A stretch of DNA of 64,000 nucleotides from the NCBI RefSeq assembly GCF_014839805.1, contig NC_051141.1, positions 10,238,777-10,302,776 on the forward strand, written 5' to 3'. Below, piece by piece: positions 33,485 through 46,179 of the stretch. The DNA comes from Manduca sexta (lineage: Eukaryota > Arthropoda > Insecta > Lepidoptera > Sphingidae). Numbering within the stretch: the stretch's first letter is position 1; the number at the start of each line of letters is the position of its first letter. The notes beneath the pieces are model-generated. The model worked only from the letters and a program-made list of their open reading frames with translations, was not told the DNA's origin and searched no databases. Both the position numbers and the translations under genes were made by a program.

Positions 33485-34292
33485 ATATTTAAAAACCGGC
33501 CAAGTGCGCGTCGGACTCGCGCACCGAGGGTTCCGTACAAACCTGTAGGTATATAAGTAATGAAAAGCTGGAGGAGCATAAATTAAAGATAAAAGTCTAA
33601 AAAAATGCGGTTTTCGGAATTTTTCCTTTATATGCGCTATAAAACACTGCTTCATGCCAAATTTCAAGATTCTAGGTCGACTGGGAGGTTTTGATTCCTT
33701 TGCGAGTAGTTGCGAGATTAAAAATATGCGGCTTCAATGGCTATTCCTTTTATTACGTTGACATAGAAGTTTGATTTTATTACAGCTTAAAGGTATTAAG
33801 ACCTATTATTATAGACCTGAGTATTTGATATGAATTTCAATTTAATACTTCTACGCGTTCTTAAGGAAAGGGGCAGTAACTTTAAAATTATTAAAAAAAT
33901 AATATTATATATGATAAAGCTAAAAATTGATGATTTTCGCAATTTTTCCTTTATCTGTACTATAAAACATTGCTTGGTACCAAATTTCAAGATTCTGAAT
34001 TCACGGAAAGTACCTTGTAGGTTTTGATTTCCTTGCGAGTATCGAAAATTTGCGGCATAAACGGCCGTATCTTTTGACTGCGTTCGCTTAGATATTTGAT
34101 TTATTCACAGCTCCAAGGGACAGTAGACCTGAGTATTTGATATAAATTTCAGCTTAAAACCTCCACGAGTTCCTAAGAAAAAGGGTCCTGACGGACGGAT
34201 GGACGGACGGACAGACGGGTGAATTGACGGACGGACAACAAAGTGACCCTATAAGGGTTTCGTTTTTTCCTTTCGATGTACGGAACACTAAA
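33485..34292 (+). repeat. Lepidopteran CCGGCCAAGTGCG repeat with internal duplication
   Basis: It begins AAAACCGGCCAAGTGCGCGT then CGGACTCGCGCACCGAGGGT, TCCGTAC. It ends AAAGTGACCCTATAAGGGTT then TCGTTTTTTCCTTTCGATGT and ACGGAACAC. The subterminal words GTTCCGTAC and GTACGGAAC are inverted. Two internal blocks are repeated with an offset of about 310-325 bp: 33600-33710 with 33925-34040, and 33817-33878 with 34127-34190. A (GGAC)n-like run lies at 34191-34232. I recall this as a very common lepidopteran interspersed repeat of unsettled class. Frames inside it are not genes. Confidence 0.8.
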
Positions 34293-35390
34293 AATAAGCT
34301 GTAGTCTTTAACAGAAATGTGAGAAATATTTCGTCGGGCGTATCTTAAATTTATCCAGTGGGATGTACGAGCAGATTACTGTATAAACAGATTTCATGTC
34401 CACAGGATTGAATCCAGCTGCGTATTTATATCAGAACTGGCATTCAAACTAAATATCTGTTAGATACGGAATACATTTGGAATATTTTGTCATTTTGTTT
34501 TCAATGTATTTCCCTATTTCATTCCACACATATACATATAAATTTAAATTCCTCCCTATTATATTTCTATAAGAAATTAATGTGATACTTCAATTTTGCT
34601 CATTTTATTTCTGATTCTGATACCTATATTATATTTAAAGTTTTTTTTTATTGACCGTTTTCATGTTTATAAACGAGTCCATCAATAATTATTAAATTAT
34701 GTATGATAATATTACTCATCACTCAATTTCAAAAAGCATCTAAGCTTACTTTATGTTTCGATTTCGATGTTAATCTAATAATAATAATAACCGTTTATTA
34801 TACTCCTTACAAATATAAAAATGAATTGTGATCTACCAGTAAACACTTTTATCGTGTATTGTCCAGTATTCCCTGCATTTTGTTAGAAATGTTTATGAAT
34901 TCAAACTAGTCATCTTCCTCGATTGCCGTGGCTTAAAGCTGGGAGTAGAAAGCCGTTTGCGAGATTAAAGTGGCACTTTATGCAATCTCGTTATGATGGT
35001 TTCATCGTTTTGTATCGCTGGAAACAGAAAAGGAAATTCATACTTATATTTAGATTCAAATCGGGTTTTGTGTTTGTTCGTTAAGAGTAACAGGTTATTC
35101 TTAAATGTTATTGAAATAAGTATATGCAGTGTATGTACATTAAAAAAAAAACAGTTTTAAAATATTGTCTTTATGTTTTGGGTTAAGTCAGTTTTACCAG
35201 TTTAAGTCTTGAAACGTTACAATTGACTACTGTAGCGTATTTCGAGAGTCGCGTACATGTATTAAGCTTATTTCGGCAACAAAACAAAAAAATACTTTCA
35301 AACGATAGAAAAAACAAAGCAGTGGACATCTGCGGCTGATGATGATAAAAACTTTACCGAAATCATAGTATAACAAGAAATCTCAATAAA
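34293..35390. other. AT-rich DNA, no recognisable feature
   Basis: No repeats, hairpins or coding signals stand out. Confidence 0.45.
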
Positions 35391-35440
35391 AAATAATAAA
35401 TTCGTGCATTAATGTATAAATTAATACATGAATTTATTGG
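35391..35440. repeat. Imperfect palindrome
   Basis: ATAAATTCGTGCATTAAT and ATTAATACATGAATTTAT are reverse complements apart from 2 mismatches, separated by a few A/T bases. Confidence 0.65.
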
Positions 35441-35564
35441 ACAATATAGTAGTAGTAGGTACGGGCTATAAATAAATGGCGGATACGTTACCGGAGTTGT
35501 CAGAAGGATAGATGACGTCAGTAATTAATTACTGAACCATCTGTTCCTCTATAACTATCAGTTG

Positions 35565-36212
35565 CGAAGGGTGAAAATTTTCAAAAGGGAACCCGACGAA
35601 ATATTTTTTTCTACAGTTAACATAATATGATACGCTGTTCACAATAAATTAAAATCAGTAAACTATCATAATACTTAATGATTTCCTTCTAACATAAAAA
35701 TTATGACTAGTCTAAATTTACAAAATAATCATATATTTTGAACATAGATACCTAAAAGAGTCCAACAAGAATTAAAAACGCACAAACACTAATTATACAT
35801 TCTAAATTATTAAAAATATTTCGCGCCAATAGCTCAACATGAAGCCGCAAATTCTCGGGTTACCCTGAAGTACACAGACACGCACGCAAACATGTATTTT
35901 TACGTCACTTCCAAAAAATTAGACAAAGACACCGCGCTGCGTGTGAAAGAGACAACATATCGCGAGGGAAGCTATGCGCGGCCGAGTTCACTTCGAAAAC
36001 TATAAGGCGCGAGTTACGAATTAACGAATTGATATGAACGACAGATATCATTGAAGTATTGATTTAATTTAATAAATATAAGATGACGTGTTTGAATATA
36101 CTATTTTTATTCTAGTTAAGTATATTGTTATGTTTTTCTTTTATTATTTTTAATTAATTCACAAAAGGTAACCCGGTAGGAATCGGCTTGTATGGACGCT
36201 TCGCCACTGATA
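35565..36212 (+). repeat. Dispersed repeat, long copy (pair of 3978-4140)
   Basis: The left end (GTGAAAATTTTCAAAAGGGA then ACCCGA) and right end (AAGGTAACCCGGTAGGAATC then GGCTTGTATGG and GCTTCGCCACTGATAA) match the short copy. The middle (for example 35880-36010, GAAAGAGACAACATATCGCG) is present only here. The class is unknown. Confidence 0.5.
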
Positions 36213-36248
36213 ACTATCTGTCAATTTTGTTTTGTCTGTCACATCTTT

Positions 36249-36480
36249 AGGCTCGAATTCGTATGTATGCGGCAAACCGATACACGTGCACCAAACGCCG
36301 AAGATAGGGCTGCACCACATGGTACCGCAGTGCCTCGTGGATGTACGGCCAGGACAGCGAGTTAAATGCGTTGGAAATATCCAACGATAACGCTGTAACT
36401 ACGCTGCCTCCGGCCACTTTTTCCTGAATACCGGGCTTGAGGAAACGCATACGCGGCATTTCGGGCGTACTTTTCATTAT
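36249..36480 (-). pseudogene. R1-type LINE reverse-transcriptase fragment
   Basis: The minus-strand frame reads VAGGSVVTALSLDISNAFNS then LSWPYIHEALRYHVVQPYLR. This is the RT motif with the first catalytic Asp (LDI.NAFN) followed by the EALR.H.VP.YLR segment of R1-clade elements. Only about 70 codons remain; the preceding and following RT motifs are absent. It directly follows the dispersed repeat ending at 36212. Confidence 0.78.
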
Positions 36481-36965
36481 GATATTGTACTACATAAATA
36501 ATAAAGGTTATTTTAAGAAAAAGGAACCATAGAATATTCTAAATCTATGACATTGCATTGTCTATTTTTACTTATATTTTGAAATAATGGTTTAATACAC
36601 TTAATGCAGGTTTACTTTTTTTTTAAGATCGGGTAGTTGATGGTATCTTTTTTTAAGCATAGAATATTAAAAAAAAACTATATCATATTTTTTTTTCAGA
36701 TAGAAAAAATGCTTATGTAATTTATTTAAAATTAATTCAAAAGGAGGATTTTAGAATATCGTAGTAATAACATGGAGACTTTAAACCTGCACATTGCGCA
36801 ATTATATTTTGCAGTAATTGCAGTGATCGTTATTATTATGAGTGGGTGGCATTGTTAGTTTAACATTAACTTGCTTCAGAAAACACGTACGCAACCACTG
36901 TATCGCATAGAATTATTATGTAAATAAGAACAAGTTAACGAGTTTATTTATATTTTATATCATAA

Positions 36966-37090
36966 ACTAGCTGTTGCCCGTGACTTCGTTACCGTGACCT
37001 TCAGATTTTCATAAGTTTTTTATTTTCAAATCCCAGCAAAACGACGCGCTGTGCGTATTTTATATGCTATCTAATTTTCGAAATTTATGA
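36966..37090 (-). mobile_element. Helitron-like 3' end, degenerate
   Basis: The plus strand AACTAGCTGTTGCCCGTGAC then TTCGTTACCGTGACC resembles the inverted end (A)CTAGCTGTTGCCCGCGACTTCG. The rest has diverged. Confidence 0.5.
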
Positions 37091-37783
37091 CCTATAGAAA
37101 ATTATTTTACATCATATTTCTAAATAATATGTTATCTTAAACTTGGTTGATTAATTTTTTTATAACGTGGATATCGTTTCATTACTTTCATATAGTAAAT
37201 TGTTGATTCGGTGCATCTCATGTTAAAGTACGTATCATTCTAATTTGCAAACGAAGCTATTAGACTGACAACCAATTAAAGAATATTTGTATACACCCGT
37301 ACATTATAATTGGTGTGCCGTAAATGTATGGAACGACTGCCCAAAGACATTTAATAAGGTAAGGGACAAAACGCCTTTTTTTATTGTTGTGCATAATGCA
37401 TTTGGCCAAGGACAGTACGTCGTGGTTGACACACCCAGTATAATAATTTTTCGGACTAGTTTTCATATTATTTCACTCTCATTAGGTGGGATTTTAAGTT
37501 AATCTCTGTTTTGGTTATGTTGTATAGGTTAATGTAGACAGTACCTACATATAAATATCAACACTTGTCCATTGTTATGCATTATAAAGTGAGTTTATAA
37601 ATAGGTACTAAGAATACTTAAGTGTCAAAATATATGAAATTTACCTAGTCATTTTGTACTAGAAACTATAGGCAGATTTGTTTAGTTATTTGGGGCGGTT
37701 CGGATTGGATTATCGGCTGGGTAATGCTCTATGGGACTTTTCTAATCTAGACTCATTTGGATGGCTACTAATTAGAGATATTT

Positions 37784-37823
37784 TTTCAGATACGATAGTT
37801 TAATTAAACTATCGTATTTGAAA
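37784..37823. repeat. 40-bp near-perfect palindrome
   Basis: TTTCAGATACGATAGTTTAA and TTAAACTATCGTATTTGAAA are contiguous reverse complements with one mismatch and no loop. It may be a collapsed inverted-repeat element. Confidence 0.85.
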
Positions 37824-38040
37824 ATTCGATATTCACTTTTTTAACGTTTCTCTATCTAGATACTGTTTACTATCAATGTGTAATGGGTTCAACAAAAAAA
37901 AGTTTCATTAAAAATCTTTAATGAAGCTTTATTTCGTTTGTTACCTTGTAAGTTACATGGATTTGGTAGTAATTTGTATTTTGATAACGAAATGCTAAAA
38001 AATTAATATCGCTATTTTGCCACGTACAATAGTTCACTTA

Positions 38041-38190
38041 GGAGCCGTCATCGATATATATGTACTACGTACTAGATTTGGATTTCCGAACATTCACTGT
38101 GTTCAACAGAATTGAACTGCAATCCATTCAAACTGAGTTTAGTATGGTCAATATTGACAGCTTGTGGTTGTGTAAGGAGTGGCGCTCATG
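38041..38190 (-). repeat. Unclassified repeat family X, right part, inverted
   Basis: The plus strand GGAGCCGTCATCGATATATA, CATTCACTGTGTTCAACAGA and TGAACTGCAATCCATTCAAA is the reverse complement of the right half of family X (14408-14535 and 48660-48735). Confidence 0.65.
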
Positions 38191-38539
38191 TTATAAGAGC
38201 TGGAGTCTAAGTATACATTTTTTCCTTACAGGGGAATGATGGGGAACTTCTAGACATTGTTTATAATTATATTTTGAACAATTTCACTGAAATTCAGCTT
38301 GTTGGGACTTTATGTAACTTCACTCTCATTTTTTGGTCTAAAATGACCGGACTAGATTTTGAACAATGGACAATTTATATGGACGCTCGTGTCTGTAGAT
38401 TATATGTCAGTGGGAGCTATCGATTTATGAGTTGTAACGAATACAGCAATAGTAAAAGTTACAAATCCGAATAGAGTAATGTGTGTATTAATTATAACAG
38501 TTAATCAACTATCACCTTACTCATTATCTTGGCGGTTCA

Positions 38540-38788
38540 ATGCACATTCCGGTTTGCATGTATGACAGGGAAATTGTCTCCATACAACAGGCATCTACAT
38601 TTGACATCCGTTTACCGGAAGCTGCGCATCCTGCTTGTGCCCTCAATCAGTATCTAGCTATATTACATAAAAAGGTAAACACAGTTGTACAACTATTCGA
38701 ACTTATAGAATCCATCCCTAAATCCGGCGCTTCAACTCCTATTGTCCAGGATCGGCAGCGACATGTATTTTATGACACGAATCGGTAA
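38540..38788 (+). other. Unrecognised 82-codon open frame
   Basis: The frame is less AT-biased than its neighbours and gives a balanced peptide with IRLPEAAHPACALNQYLAIL and VVQLFELIES. I recognise no family. It has no clear splice acceptor or promoter. A fragment of an old mobile-element protein and chance are both possible. Confidence 0.2.
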
Positions 38789-39129
38789 ATATTGTCGACT
38801 CCCAGGGAGCGCTAATCTGTCCTTAGTCTGCAATTAAAATAATCAATAGAACCGAAGTTGGAAAAAATAATTGTCCACTTCTCTACGTACCATAAGTATT
38901 TAAATATATTTTAATTAACGCCCTTTCGAAGATTCGTAACATCTACATTGCCTTTGGTCTAACAGCTCATTGTGATCATTGGAGTGCGTTTCAAATTCTT
39001 CATAAGGAAAATAATTACCACAATTCTGATATTACGATACAATATAAATAATTACACTAAGATTTACAAACATCATTCTTCTGCCTAGAGTTAATCTGTT
39101 GGCAGCCTATAGTTTACCTCTTTATATGA

Positions 39130-39597
39130 TTACTCCTCACTAAGTATTAGAACTTTGTATGGTCTAATATCACTGGTACCCCCCGAGGCAATTCTTTTGC
39201 GCTCGGTTTTCATACCGAATCCCACGGCCATGCACGGGGGAACATGCCGCGACTCTAGGCACATAGTATAATGTGCATACCTCTTGGTTGCCAAATACAC
39301 ATTGAGGCCTATAAGGGTTCGCGAACATCTCCCCTCCCTCTCCCTTCCAACCATCCTAACGAACTCCTACTCCTTCCCCTTCTCTTCCTTCCCTCTATCC
39401 AATCCCTTCTTCCTCCCGGGCCCCGTGACTGAATAGCTGCGGGTTGCCAGCGTACCGTCCGCAGGCACCCTCAGTGATAGCGGTAGGGCCCACCAAATCA
39501 TCATTGGAACTGCCGTGGTTGCTAAGCCGGGTGATCGCTTTTACACCGTTAGCAGAGTACGCCCGGTGATAGCCGCGGCAGTTACAAAAAAAAAATA
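39130..39597 (+). mobile_element. 3' region of a non-LTR retrotransposon with poly(A)
   Basis: This GC-richer tract has a long C/T-rich stretch (39331-39420), then GACTGAATAGCTGCGGGTTG, GCAGGCACCCTCAGTGATAG and GTGATAGCCGCGGCAGTTAC, and ends in about 10 A at 39588-39597. Part (CACATTGAGGCC...GGGTTCGCGAACAT...TCTCC) recurs at 58290-58350. No coding motif is visible. This is inferred to be a LINE 3' UTR. Confidence 0.6.
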
Positions 39598-41213
39598 ATA
39601 CCGCTGATTATCAATTTGTTGTACACTCAACACTGGTCAAATTATGGGTCAACACGACTAGCGTCCAATCTGAACCATATGTCTAATAAGAATTTGACGC
39701 TTTCGAGTAGCGCCAAATGACATCTTAGTTATAAAGGTAGAACGATTAAAGACGTGAGTAATGCTGTTACAGCTCTTTAAAAGGAATCCAAGATAATTAA
39801 AACTAATTAATTTAATTTTAAGAAGTAAATTAATAAACAAAGTAGTAAGTCTCTGAGTAGAAGATCCTTGCAAGAGATAAAATATGAAAGCTGGCCGGCA
39901 TCCATATTTTGTCTACAATAATTTTAGTAAAGTGTCTTGAGAATTCTGTTCTAGGCTTGTTAACTTGAGGACATGGATTCTCTCTACAGTTGTCTCGATC
40001 ACGTTAAACGTGAAGTCACGGGAAGTGACTATTTCTTTTATTGATATCTACTACAGTACACCCTATTTATTCCAATTTAAATTTCTTGAATGTCATCATC
40101 CAACAGGCGACAACAATAACTTCCACACCTCACAGCACGCACTCCAGCTATTACAATTTATAAAAATTGTGTGTACCCACAATATAAAATAGATGAAACT
40201 ATGTGAAAATGTTTTTCTGATTCTAAATTCATGACATTCATCTACTGTATTATATAACTTTATATTTCCTGCTGCCTTTACACTGATCTGTGTTTGCCTA
40301 TGTTGATGATTTCTTTAACTGGAAGACAAATATTGAGGTAAATTAGAATACTAACCTCAGTTTACAATGAAAAAATCCGCAAAATCCTTTTAATTTGAAG
40401 TGAAATACAATTTTCTCAAATGATACATTTCAATTGACTAATACATCTTTTTGTAGGTGTCCTTTATCACTAGTAGTCTACCTCAAGTATTAAAAGATTT
40501 ATTGATCGACATCATCTTAGATACAATTCACATCATGGGATGAAACACACTAGGCGAAAAGAGGGTGCTCTAGTTGCGCCTTTGTATACCCCTTCGGGGA
40601 TGAATGCGTGATGTTATGTGTGTTTGTGTATATAATTTACCAATTAATAAAGACAATAATGTTGGAAGAGATTTTGTAATACTATCCGTCAGTACATTCG
40701 ATGTTTACTTTTAATCTATATCCACACTGTTAATTGAGTGCCACTGAAAACTTTATAATTGAGAGAACACATCTGCTTCCGTCAATGTTTACCTGATATT
40801 TCATTCTCCTCAATATTCAACGTCCGGGGCGGCAGCGGCACCTGGCCATTTTGCAACTATGTTTTATAAAAAATGACAATATTTTTGCGTCTTAATTTCC
40901 CTCGCGAATTTTTTGCACTCGTGTAGTAATTATTTAGATGTGGGTGCTAAAAAGGGTCTTCAATGTGCGCTAGCGTTCGTGAAGAGCTATGTAATGAACT
41001 AGATGCGAATAATTTTCATATCGTAGTTTCCACCTCACTTTCACTGACCAAGTTGATTCCACCAACTTATCGTCGGTTCTAAAAACAACTGATAAATATG
41101 TATTTAAAGTGATTATTCAACTCTAATGGATAGATGTCAAACAGCAAGGTGTCAGATAGACAAAGCTGAAGCTGAGAAACAGACTTGTTATCACAACAAT
41201 GCCCCGGCCTTAA
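39598..41213. other. AT-rich DNA around a SINE fragment
   Basis: Apart from the SINE B piece at 40528-40632 I see nothing. Confidence 0.4.
40528..40632 (+). mobile_element. 3' part of SINE family B
   Basis: CACATCATGGGATGAAACAC, ACTAGGCGAAAAGAGGGTGC, TAGTTGCGCCTTTGTATACC and CCTTCGGGGATGAATGCGTG match the 3' half of the 50096-50350 SINE. Confidence 0.7.
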
Positions 41214-41305
41214 AATAAAAATAAAATAAAATACTTTATCACGTAGGCGAACAAACTTGCACTTATGATACGCCAAAACAAAGCATAAGAATACTTATTA
41301 TTATT
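41214..41305 (-). mobile_element. LINE 3'-end fragment (shared with 61427-61535)
   Basis: The plus strand TACTTTATCACGTAGGCGAA then CAAACTTGCACTTATGATAC matches 61447-61492. On the minus strand the block ends with an AATAAAG/A-rich tail, the form of a retrotransposon 3' end. Confidence 0.55.
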
Positions 41306-44300
41306 TCTAAACAACTATTAAAATTGTTTATATAGCTATGGACATTTTAAAGATAACGAACTTAGATAAATAACGTCTATGAATAAAGGGGTAAGGTTAT
41401 ATTTTACCACCATAAAACAAAAATTTCGAGATCCTGTGAGAATCCGTCAAAAATATATACGTTTTCTGTTATATACGAGGATGAACCTAAGATCTTTAAA
41501 ATTGCTATCACTAAAAAATTTAAGAATATTTTATCTACTGTATTTTGTAAATCATATGTATCTGAGTCTCGAAATACTCCTGTGTCATATAATTACGATA
41601 TTATCGTCAAATTTAGTACCAGCAGCACTTTACTCGAATTATGTTTTAACCGAATTCAAAAAAAGGAGAAGGTTATCATTTCAGTGTGAGTATCTAGCTT
41701 AACTGACAATTTTAATTAGGCACCGACTCCATACGGGCATCCAAAGGGCACCTGTTAGGTATGTGAAATATTTTTTTGGTTTTGAGAGGTTTTTGAAGGC
41801 GGTTTAATTTATTGTTTTTTTTTTTTATTAAATTACAAAATTTCGTTAAAATTTTAATTTTTTATTAAAAGAATATTAGTTCATAAAAACTGGTCGCCTG
41901 TATAATTAACACTTTTCGATTTACGACTTAACGCGCGGATGCCATTGATTTCTACCAGGATTCGCTGGTAAATATCAACTGATATCGGATTTGTGCAAAC
42001 CCTGATTTCTATATTGCTATTCGACTTTCATAAAGTAGTTTATAAGTGGCTGAACAAAATTACTCAGGGTAATATAAAAACTGCGATGAAATCCGTAACA
42101 TATTTTCATTTTCATGTCTAATGTTCGTATAAACATAAGAAATCAGCATTGAAATCGGTTTGATCACATCATAAAAAACATACAAACACAGAAATTGAGA
42201 ATAGTGGCGGGTGTTTAATAAAATGTATAATAGATTGTATGAATATAATATGTTGTAATCAAATAGAAGGAAACAAAATATATTAATATCCCATCCAACT
42301 CTGGTCACCACTTTACGCTTTTAATCGTTGTTTTTTTAAATTATACCTACGCGTTGCTGCACTAAGCACTCATAACTAGGGTTGCCAGATTTTTTCAGCC
42401 TATAAGGGACAAGTGCCTAAATGGGCAATAAATCCGGGATATCAGGTTTTTTACCTGGGACAAATAAGAAACTAAATTATTTTGTAACATTTTTTCAAAG
42501 GATCGAGTTAAATTTAACATATTTTTATTACTTTTAACATATTTTTAATAATCAATACAAATATAATTGTAATTAAAAACAGGTATCAACTCGCTTTTTA
42601 TCATATTAAATTTATTAAAAACAGAATCGTATTGATATGACGTATGCGAAAATGCCAACGTGCGTGAGTACAGTACAAACAAGTATTATGTACATTCCCA
42701 TTCATTTTCTTCCATTACACATTGAATTTCTACACGCAATAATATCTATCTTGAATCATGCTTAGCTCGCATCAACTACTACAGCTCGCAGTAGATAATA
42801 AGATTTCCTGAATAAAAACCAAGACAAACCTAATTTACCCCGCTTCATCATAGTGCACATTTCACTAGCAATATTATTATGAAATAGAGACGTATCTACG
42901 CGACAGATGCATCCTTTTTTAATATGTCCTATTGATAGAAACCCCTGCGTAAAAGAAACGTTTTTTTTTCGTGTTAGTAAAATTGTAAAAAAAATACTCA
43001 TTTTTAGTTATACAATCTGTGTACACACATTTCCCATGAGATCGTTTATAATACAATATACCAATTATTCACGTGAAAACCGAGCGTGTCAATTTTTTAC
43101 ATCAACGGTGATTCATTGTTTAATTGATTCCACTGTTCGTTAATCCAATGGAACAGGAGATAAAGAGCCTTCCTCTTAATTCCCCATTGAATGGCGGATA
43201 AAGCATTCGGTGTGTGAGGGTAATGTAGTACATACATTGCGCAGAGCAAACTAAATACTTAATCTCGTTGTGTCGGACTGGCGAGTATCACGTGACGTCA
43301 AATAACGAAATGCTATAAATAGCACGCGTGTCTCTTTTGACAAAATATTTAGTAACCCATTCATATCACCCGGCTTCAAGGTGTTCTTGTAGAATTACTC
43401 GAGCATCTTTAAAGGAGCAAAATGAGAAATAGTTCCTTTACTACAACTCGTGCACATAATTGAAAGTTAGAATTCAAGAGAAAAGGCCTGGGAAGTTCAT
43501 CATCTATCTCCATATTATGGTGATAGATGGTGAACCTCCGAAACATGGATATTCGTCATAAAAAATTAAGGTAACGCCTACTGTTTCTTTTGGTTGGAAT
43601 AACCAAAAGGCAATCATAATAACAAAACTCAACCAAATAGCCATTTTTGGAAAATGACGACGAAAAAAAATTCCAAATGCAATTAGATAACGCTAGGGAA
43701 ATAGAAAATAAATTAATAACTGACACACCGCGTCAAAATTTTTAGATTCAGAATGGGAAAAACTCACGTGTCTATTTATTCAACATTTCTTTGATAAGGG
43801 TCATTTTAAGGAGCGTCTCTACGTATTCGTATATTTAATTTGAATACAAACATGTTTAGAAGCAATGGAAGTATAGGAGCGGGAATGTGGGTCGACCTAG
43901 TTATCTATTTTTAAAAGAATTCTCCCATTGGTATTCATTATACTACTACGTAGTGAGCATCACCAGATTTAACTTTTTAGACTCACTTGTTTTTTATAAT
44001 ATAATGACGTATTTTAAACAACCTGAAACTTACTTTCTTGGCAATTTAATTGTGTCATGTATATACATATCCTGGGAACGCGCGATTCCCAAGACTTCAG
44101 TCTTCAGTTCATTTATAAACATAGTATGCGTATGTCCCTATATTTCAATGTTGTCCTATAGCACACAAATTCGACGCGTACGTACATTACACTTATACTC
44201 GTATAGGTACCTAGACGTGTACTCGTCTACCCGTGTATTGTTGTTACGTATGCGCGTACACGCACGACCAACTTGTAGATACCCAGTGCGCAAGTTTCTA

Positions 44301-45289
44301 TACTATTAATATGTTTATATTATCCACTATAAATATGTTTTTAGTTTATCCTGCAATAGGTAGCTTACAAACTACATTTTAACACTAAGATAATGCTGAC
44401 ATACGTCAATAATTAAGCAGTTTAGTAAAAAAATCACTTAGGCAGCCCAACAGAATGCTAATTCAATTAAAGCTACTTTGACTTTAAAAAAACAATTAAA
44501 ATTCATCACGAAACAATCGATAAACGTTACGGCACAATAATTATAATATGAATAATTAACATGAGACTCCATCACTCGATTGAAATAAATACACAATCCA
44601 ATTTGTGCATTTATATTAATTGAAATTTTATTGACACATAGTATCTTGGATTAATCGAGGGAAAGTTAATTGTTTGTTGCCAATGGTTCGCGCGAGAGAC
44701 TTAAATTCGTCACAGAAGCTGTCTAAAATTAATCCCATTGAAATAAATACGATTACGGACGTGGAACAAAGTTTTGGTTTATAAGACAGATTCGCCAACT
44801 TCTTAATCAGAATTATCGAGTTTGCAAGGAAACTGAGCTGGCATACACTACCAACTTCGATTGCGACTAAGCAACTTGATCGGTTATTCCTCTATGAAAA
44901 TCGATTACAGGTGAATATCGCTGACCTACATTTAGCATAATATTCAGCCAACCAGTTTCCTTGTGTCAGATTGTATTGTCGATATGCAGCATTGATAGCT
45001 GCGATTAGAAATCTTCCCCCCTAATGACGCATGTCGCATACATGAATCATTAATTAATCTGCACGATTGAGCGTATTCTGACGCATCTAATGATGTAGGG
45101 TTTGCAGATACAACGTTGATTTTCTAATTAATGTGGGATCATCGATATGAAACTATATTTCCGATTTTAAACAGTTTTTTTTTTTATTACGGTATATACA
45201 GTATTCTCAAAGAAGCAGCCTTCACGGTCTCGGAAAGACTAAGGTGTTGGTCATCCGAAAACTCAAAGGCATCGTGTATATATATAGCG
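41306..45289. other. AT-rich DNA, mostly featureless
   Basis: The frame 43887-44309 (140 codons) is the longest but has an AT-driven, family-free translation. TAGGGTTGCCAGATTTTTT at 42378 may be an old transposon end. A hairpin lies at 43495-43535. Confidence 0.4.
43495..43535. repeat. Hairpin with 14-bp arms
   Basis: GTTCATCATCTATC (43495-43508) and GATAGATGGTGAAC (43522-43535) pair with one mismatch around a 13-nt loop. Confidence 0.75.
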
Positions 45290-45370
45290 ATACTTATTTT
45301 GTGAGAATGGATGTATGTTTGTTCTTCTTTCATGAAAAAAACTACTGAACGGGATGGGATGAAACTTTAT
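45290..45370 (+). mobile_element. Possible Helitron-type fragment
   Basis: ATGTATGTTTGTTCTTCTTT then CATGAAAAAAACTACTGAAC and GGGATGGGATGAAACTT resembles the segment near the 5' part of insect nonautonomous Helitrons (GTTTGTT...CTACT.AACGGAT..GATGAAA). There are no ends. Confidence 0.3.
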
Positions 45371-45509
45371 ACTAATATTAATTATACATCAGAGTAACAC
45401 ACAGGTTACAATTTATAATGATTATGTGCTATTTGGTCATAATATAACGATGGTTTTTTAAGGCGGTTTAATTTTTTGTTAAAATATTTTTTTATACTTA
45501 GTTACAATA

Positions 45510-45612
45510 TAACTTTGACCGATACTAATATCACTTTGGCCGACCCGGGGTATCGTACCTGAGACCATAGTACCGCTCTCATATATTATACATGCTACAC
45601 CACCGAGGCTTT
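45510..45612 (-). mobile_element. Head part of SINE family B
   Basis: The plus strand ATATCACTTTGGCCGACCCG then GGGTATCGTACC...ACCACCGAGGC matches the head (inverted) of the 50096-50350 SINE. The B box is degenerate. Confidence 0.6.
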
Positions 45613-46179
45613 AAATCTACACAATTATAATATTGGGATATTTCTATCAATAGGTTATTACACCTTTAACATAAATTGGAAGTAGTATGAAAGAAACGGG
45701 GCATATAATCCGCCGACCTACTCTGGAGTTCGTATTTAAAAAAAATAGAACTCAAGGTAAATTACATAACGCCGCAATTTAATGATATAGTCGACCAATC
45801 TACACTAATAATATTCGGTGAACGCGTGATACGTGTGAGTTATTTGAATGAAATTGAGTCGTCACTCTGTTGACCTAACTTTTAAACTCTATAGCTAAAT
45901 TTCTGCCGTAGGACCTCCCGCAATCACGATATTGTTTTATTATAAACAAAATCAATAAAGAGGAAAGGCGGCTGGACAACCATCATTCTTACGACTAGGT
46001 ACAAGTTTAATTTGTTTATGTTATATTGTTGTCAACTTAATAAGTAGGAATTCATTTTCCAGGTTAAGAAAATGTATGTCAAACTTCAATTTAGGAATTG
46101 CGATATTCTCATTTTTGGTTTAGTATCAGATATGTAATGCGATTGGAGGCATATTGTGACTAATGAGTACGGTACACTA

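Noticed and set aside
34191..34232. GGAC-type microsatellite as a separate feature
   Set aside because: It is a normal part of the 3' region of the CCGGCCAAGTGCG repeat.
43887..44309. 140-codon frame as a gene
   Set aside because: AT-driven hydrophobic composition, no recognised motif and no splice sites in phase.
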